9,242 nucleotides of DNA from Lentimicrobiaceae bacterium. GTDB lineage: Bacteria; Bacteroidota; Bacteroidia; Bacteroidales; WCHB1-69. Below are positions 7,701 to 9,242 of this stretch, piece by piece (position 1 is the first letter of the stretch; each line of letters starts with the position of its first letter). The DNA is taken from the NCBI GenBank assembly GCA_009787485.1, contig WQWP01000085.1, forward strand, positions 1 through 9,242. The letters run 5' to 3'. A program made the translations under genes and the position numbers. The notes under the pieces are model-generated. The model searched no databases and was not told the origin of the DNA. It worked only from the letters and a program-made list of their open reading frames with translations.

Positions 7701-8877
7701 CGATCTATCTGTTTTAATCAATAACACTGAAACTTCTTGCGCCACAACCGGATATCAGGACTATACAAATTTAACAGCCGTATTAGAGCCCGGAGAGCAA
7801 TATACGATTGTGGTAAAAGCAACTCAAATTTTGAATAATGTAAGAGGGTGGATTGATTTGAATGGGAATAAAACTTTTGATGCTAATGAACAGCTCATCG
7901 CACTTACCTGCATGACTCCCAATACGGAATATGCTCAAGACTTTACCATTCCTCAAGATGCTGTTCCCGGAACATTCCGTTTTCGACTTCGCACAAGACG
8001 GCAGGCAACACCCGACGCATGTGACGGATATGCGACAGGACAAACACATGATTATACGATTGTTATTCCTGAAACTCATCCGCGAGTACAAAACGTAGTT
8101 GCCGTGTTAACCGGTGCGAATATGACCATTAATTGGGATGCTCCTACCGGAGAAGCGCCAGGTTATAACATTTACCGTAACGGCAATTGCTTAAATGCTA
8201 CTCCGCTTATGCATACAAGTTTTACAGAAGAAAATATTGTGGAAGGCATCTATTTTTATCATGTAACCGCTGTTTACACAGACAACAAAGAATCTGTTCC
8301 GGAAATCTCAAATTTTATCTGTACCGGCTATACTCCACCGCAACTATGCGAAAAGCCCAGCCATTTGTTAGGGGTTGCAGCAGGGAACACAGCGGTTATG
8401 AGTTGGAATAAGCCGAAGTATATGGACGGCATATTATTAGGATATAATATTTATCGTGATGATTTAAAAATAGATGAAACCGAGCCGACGATATTTGAAT
8501 ATTTTGATACCAATCTTGCCGATGGAATCTACCGCTATCAGGTATCTGCGGTTTATGAACACTGCGAAGAATCTGTATTAACTAACGGAATTAATATTGC
8601 CATAACTCCGGTGGGTATTCACGAAGTGCAAACAGATGCTTTCCAAATATTTCCGAATCCAACCACCGGAGAATTACGAATTGTAAATTACGAATTAGAA
8701 ATTAAAAGTATTGATATTTTTGATGTTATGGGGAGGAAAGTATCATCACATCATCTAATTACCTCATCATCTAATCATCACATCAACCTTTCACATCTTC
8801 AATCAGGTATTTACTTTATAAAAGTGTATTCAGAAACTAATCAAGTAACTGTCAAACGATTGGTGCTTGTAAAATAA
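4783..8877 (+). CDS. Secreted C25 (gingipain-family) cysteine protease with T9SS C-terminal sorting domain
   Basis: This is a surface or secreted cysteine endopeptidase exported by Sec and then the type IX system. In the 1364 residues, in order: signal peptide 1-24 (MKKLPLFILL...LFSQ); C25-type propeptide (about 25-225); peptidase C25 domain (about 233-600); gingipain-like Ig domain (about 633-720); two Ig/CARDB-like modules (about 725-835 and 837-946); GEVED-like domain (about 952-1095, WIDLNGN at 1023-1029); two FN3-like domains (about 1100-1185 and 1189-1275); T9SS sorting domain (about 1283-1364, FPNPTTGEL then DVMGRKV and LVLVK). The predicted catalytic pair is His479 (DHG) and Cys512 (INCSTGKF); the 33-residue spacing equals His211/Cys244 of RgpB and His444/Cys477 of Kgp. 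Cleavage specificity cannot be read. The start is ATG 4783, followed at once by the signal peptide. Two micro-repeat arrays lie in the sorting domain. Confidence 0.93.
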   Translation: MKKLPLFILLFVFTTAFIINLFSQTITYSHLRSGTGVSIHLELKSYNINSLNYKGEAMHEIMLSGIFIPNDEGLPNLPKISRLVAIPQGAEVSISIKNIETETLENINIAPALRIQAIPEEPVMDYVKNQKIYTTNEFYPQNPVEISEVTSFRGVNAVMVGITPFQFNPVTKELIVINNIEIEIEYVGGSTLFADPKYRSPWFDPILKNALLNHEVLPEMEYTGKSHRDGEGCEYLIVIPNREDFEPYAEQIKEFRTKQGIYTKVMRLDEMGVTTTTQLKSYFHNAYNTWAIPPVAVLLMGDHNTNMNLGIPAEVIYHPYSGTCITDNQYADVTGDFLPEMVFSRMAAETEAQMAVLVSKFIEYETQPCMEPGYYQNPITALGFQTERWFQICSEAVGGYWRKQEKTPVRINEIYQPPQNTSIWSSAQNTSMVTNYFGPSGAGYIPASPNDLGNWSGGTAMQVVAAVNNGAFALQHRDHGFEDGWGEPGFRSSHINLLTNVGKMTYVFTINCSTGKFNNNTPCFGERFHRYTYQEQNAGCVGFLGPTEVSYSFVNDVFTWGMYDLFDPNFLPTYGHQGPHAAAYSGNWMPAFGNVAGKYFLHQSNWVYSPDIKILTNQMFTAHSDVFLRLFTEVPQALIVDHAEIYLTSHSNFYIKANEGALIALTALIDGKLEILAVTTATGKMQAMTIPVTLTPGTEINVVCTGQNFLRYEGVAQVIQQEGPYMALVDYTIVSEEPLTYLSENREIEFILKNTGTDPTAAPLTITVSCDDPLLTIHNGTTQVANSIDVAGIVNANFNITIAYTIPDHKVFPIIITVTDDNATTWQSKMSLKADAPKFFLEKVLVNNVEDDKLEDGAIATLTAVVRNVGHADAYAVTGAIGITGEFITLICNESGCAAQDLPVGERINLNFTIATDPALPANHETNFDLLLAAQYGLSFSLPFKVSSSDYCITGTTNCSGSKFESVRLIKTSDLSVLINNTETSCATTGYQDYTNLTAVLEPGEQYTIVVKATQILNNVRGWIDLNGNKTFDANEQLIALTCMTPNTEYAQDFTIPQDAVPGTFRFRLRTRRQATPDACDGYATGQTHDYTIVIPETHPRVQNVVAVLTGANMTINWDAPTGEAPGYNIYRNGNCLNATPLMHTSFTEENIVEGIYFYHVTAVYTDNKESVPEISNFICTGYTPPQLCEKPSHLLGVAAGNTAVMSWNKPKYMDGILLGYNIYRDDLKIDETEPTIFEYFDTNLADGIYRYQVSAVYEHCEESVLTNGINIAITPVGIHEVQTDAFQIFPNPTTGELRIVNYELEIKSIDIFDVMGRKVSSHHLITSSSNHHINLSHLQSGIYFIKVYSETNQVTVKRLVLVK
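8672..8706 (+). repeat. Five in-frame AATTNNN heptamers inside the T9SS sorting domain
   Basis: The consecutive units are AATTACG, AATTGTA, AATTACG, AATTAGA and AATTAAA, in perfect 7-nt phase. The array encodes residues 1297-1308 (ELRIVNYELEIK), placed right after the conserved PNPTTG of the sorting domain. The composition and period match those of the AT-rich intergenic arrays near 1203-1320. Confidence 0.8.
8741..8788 (+). repeat. Octamer array (CATCATCT-like) inside the T9SS sorting domain
   Basis: Six octamers in phase: TATCATCA, CATCATCT, AATTACCT, CATCATCT, AATCATCA, CATCAACC. CATCATCTAAT recurs exactly at 8749 and 8765 (16 nt apart), and ATCATCACATCA at 8742 and 8774 (32 nt apart). 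It encodes a Ser/His/Asn-rich loop at residues 1321-1335 between the DVMGRKV strand and the LSHLQSGIYF strand. Since 8 is not a multiple of 3, the amino-acid pattern is not itself periodic. Confidence 0.75.
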
Positions 8878-8930
8878 CACCTTTTGGCATAAAACCTGCT
8901 ACAATTCATAATCAATAAAAATTACAACCC

Positions 8931-9242
8931 ATGAAAAAAACAATCATCAAAATCAATCCTGAAAAATGCACCGGTTGTGGCCAATGTGCCGCAACTTGCC
9001 ATCAAGGCGCTATACAAATGGTTGCCGGAAAAGCAGTTTTAACAGATGAGCACCACTGCGACGGCTTAGGACGCTGTCTCGAAAAATGCCCGTCAGATGC
9101 GATCTCTTTTATTGAGAAAGAGATTGAAACGCCCAAGCAGGAAAAGCCGGTGGCGCCGAAAACAGCTTGCTGTATAGAACATACGGCGCAAAACCGCCCG
9201 CAATTTCCTATACAATTACATCTCATCAACCCTCATAATCCG
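8931..9242 (+). CDS. 4Fe-4S ferredoxin-type protein, N-terminal part (partial, runs off the window end)
   Basis: The first 104 residues of an iron-sulfur protein are visible. Cluster 1 is a classical CxxCxxCxxxC (Cys13, 16, 19, 23). The second half has CDGLGRCLEKCP (Cys43, 49, 53), in which the usual second Cys of CxxC is Leu46. A Pro/Lys linker with a CysCys pair (80-81) follows, then QFPIQLHLINPHNP. This layout matches, from memory, a family of roughly 280-residue 4Fe-4S proteins of anaerobes with CDGLGDCLxxCP and WPxQLxLxxPxxP motifs, sometimes found near hydroxylamine reductase (hcp). A role in electron transfer is likely; the partner is unknown. The ATG at 8931 lies 53 bp after the protease stop with no visible terminator, so cotranscription is possible. 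No Shine-Dalgarno is present. Confidence 0.85.
   Translation, partial: MKKTIIKINPEKCTGCGQCAATCHQGAIQMVAGKAVLTDEHHCDGLGRCLEKCPSDAISFIEKEIETPKQEKPVAPKTACCIEHTAQNRPQFPIQLHLINPHNP

Noticed and set aside
8878..8930. Terminator or FNR-type operator between the protease and ferredoxin genes
   Set aside because: No stem with a T-run and no TTGAT-N4-ATCAA pattern is present in these 53 bases.

Overview
The window looks like chromosomal DNA from an anaerobic Bacteroidota, most likely Bacteroidales. The reasons are a gingipain-type C25 protease with a type IX secretion (T9SS) sorting domain, Bacteroidetes-style IF-2, NusA and CysRS proteins, A-rich start regions without Shine-Dalgarno sequences, promoter-like TAnnTTTG elements and a ferredoxin family common in anaerobes. 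No insertion sequence, phage gene or CRISPR array was seen.

Left part (1-4470), all on the minus strand. In transcription order it holds cysS (Cys-tRNA synthetase), a block of small palindromes of dispersed-repeat type, a tRNA-Gln(UUG) gene with a good intrinsic terminator, a second hairpin plus T-run just before nusA, then nusA, a 140-bp AT-rich spacer made of 7-8-nt units, and the first 395 codons of infB, which leaves the window. nusA-infB is the conserved transcription/translation cluster. The usual rimP is not directly upstream of nusA; a tRNA gene is there instead, which recalls metY before rimP-nusA-infB in E. coli.

Middle (4471-4782). A 312-bp divergent intergenic region holds a promoter-like element for each direction and a small inverted repeat.

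Right part (4783-9242), plus strand. One large gene (1364 aa) encodes a secreted C25 cysteine protease: signal peptide, propeptide, catalytic domain with the His479/Cys512 pair spaced as in gingipains, Ig-like modules, a GEVED-like domain, two FN3-like domains and a T9SS C-terminal domain. It is followed after 53 bp by the start of a 4Fe-4S ferredoxin-type protein cut by the window end.

I see no convincing new multi-gene system. The most interesting signals are at the repeat scale. Two phased micro-repeat arrays (five AATTNNN heptamers, then six CATCATCT-like octamers) lie in frame inside the T9SS sorting domain and resemble the AT-rich arrays between infB and nusA. IF-2 carries a degenerate module of about 36 residues three times in its N-terminal linker. 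There are tandem terminator-like hairpins before nusA. An identical 12-mer sits upstream of both tRNA-Gln and cysS.
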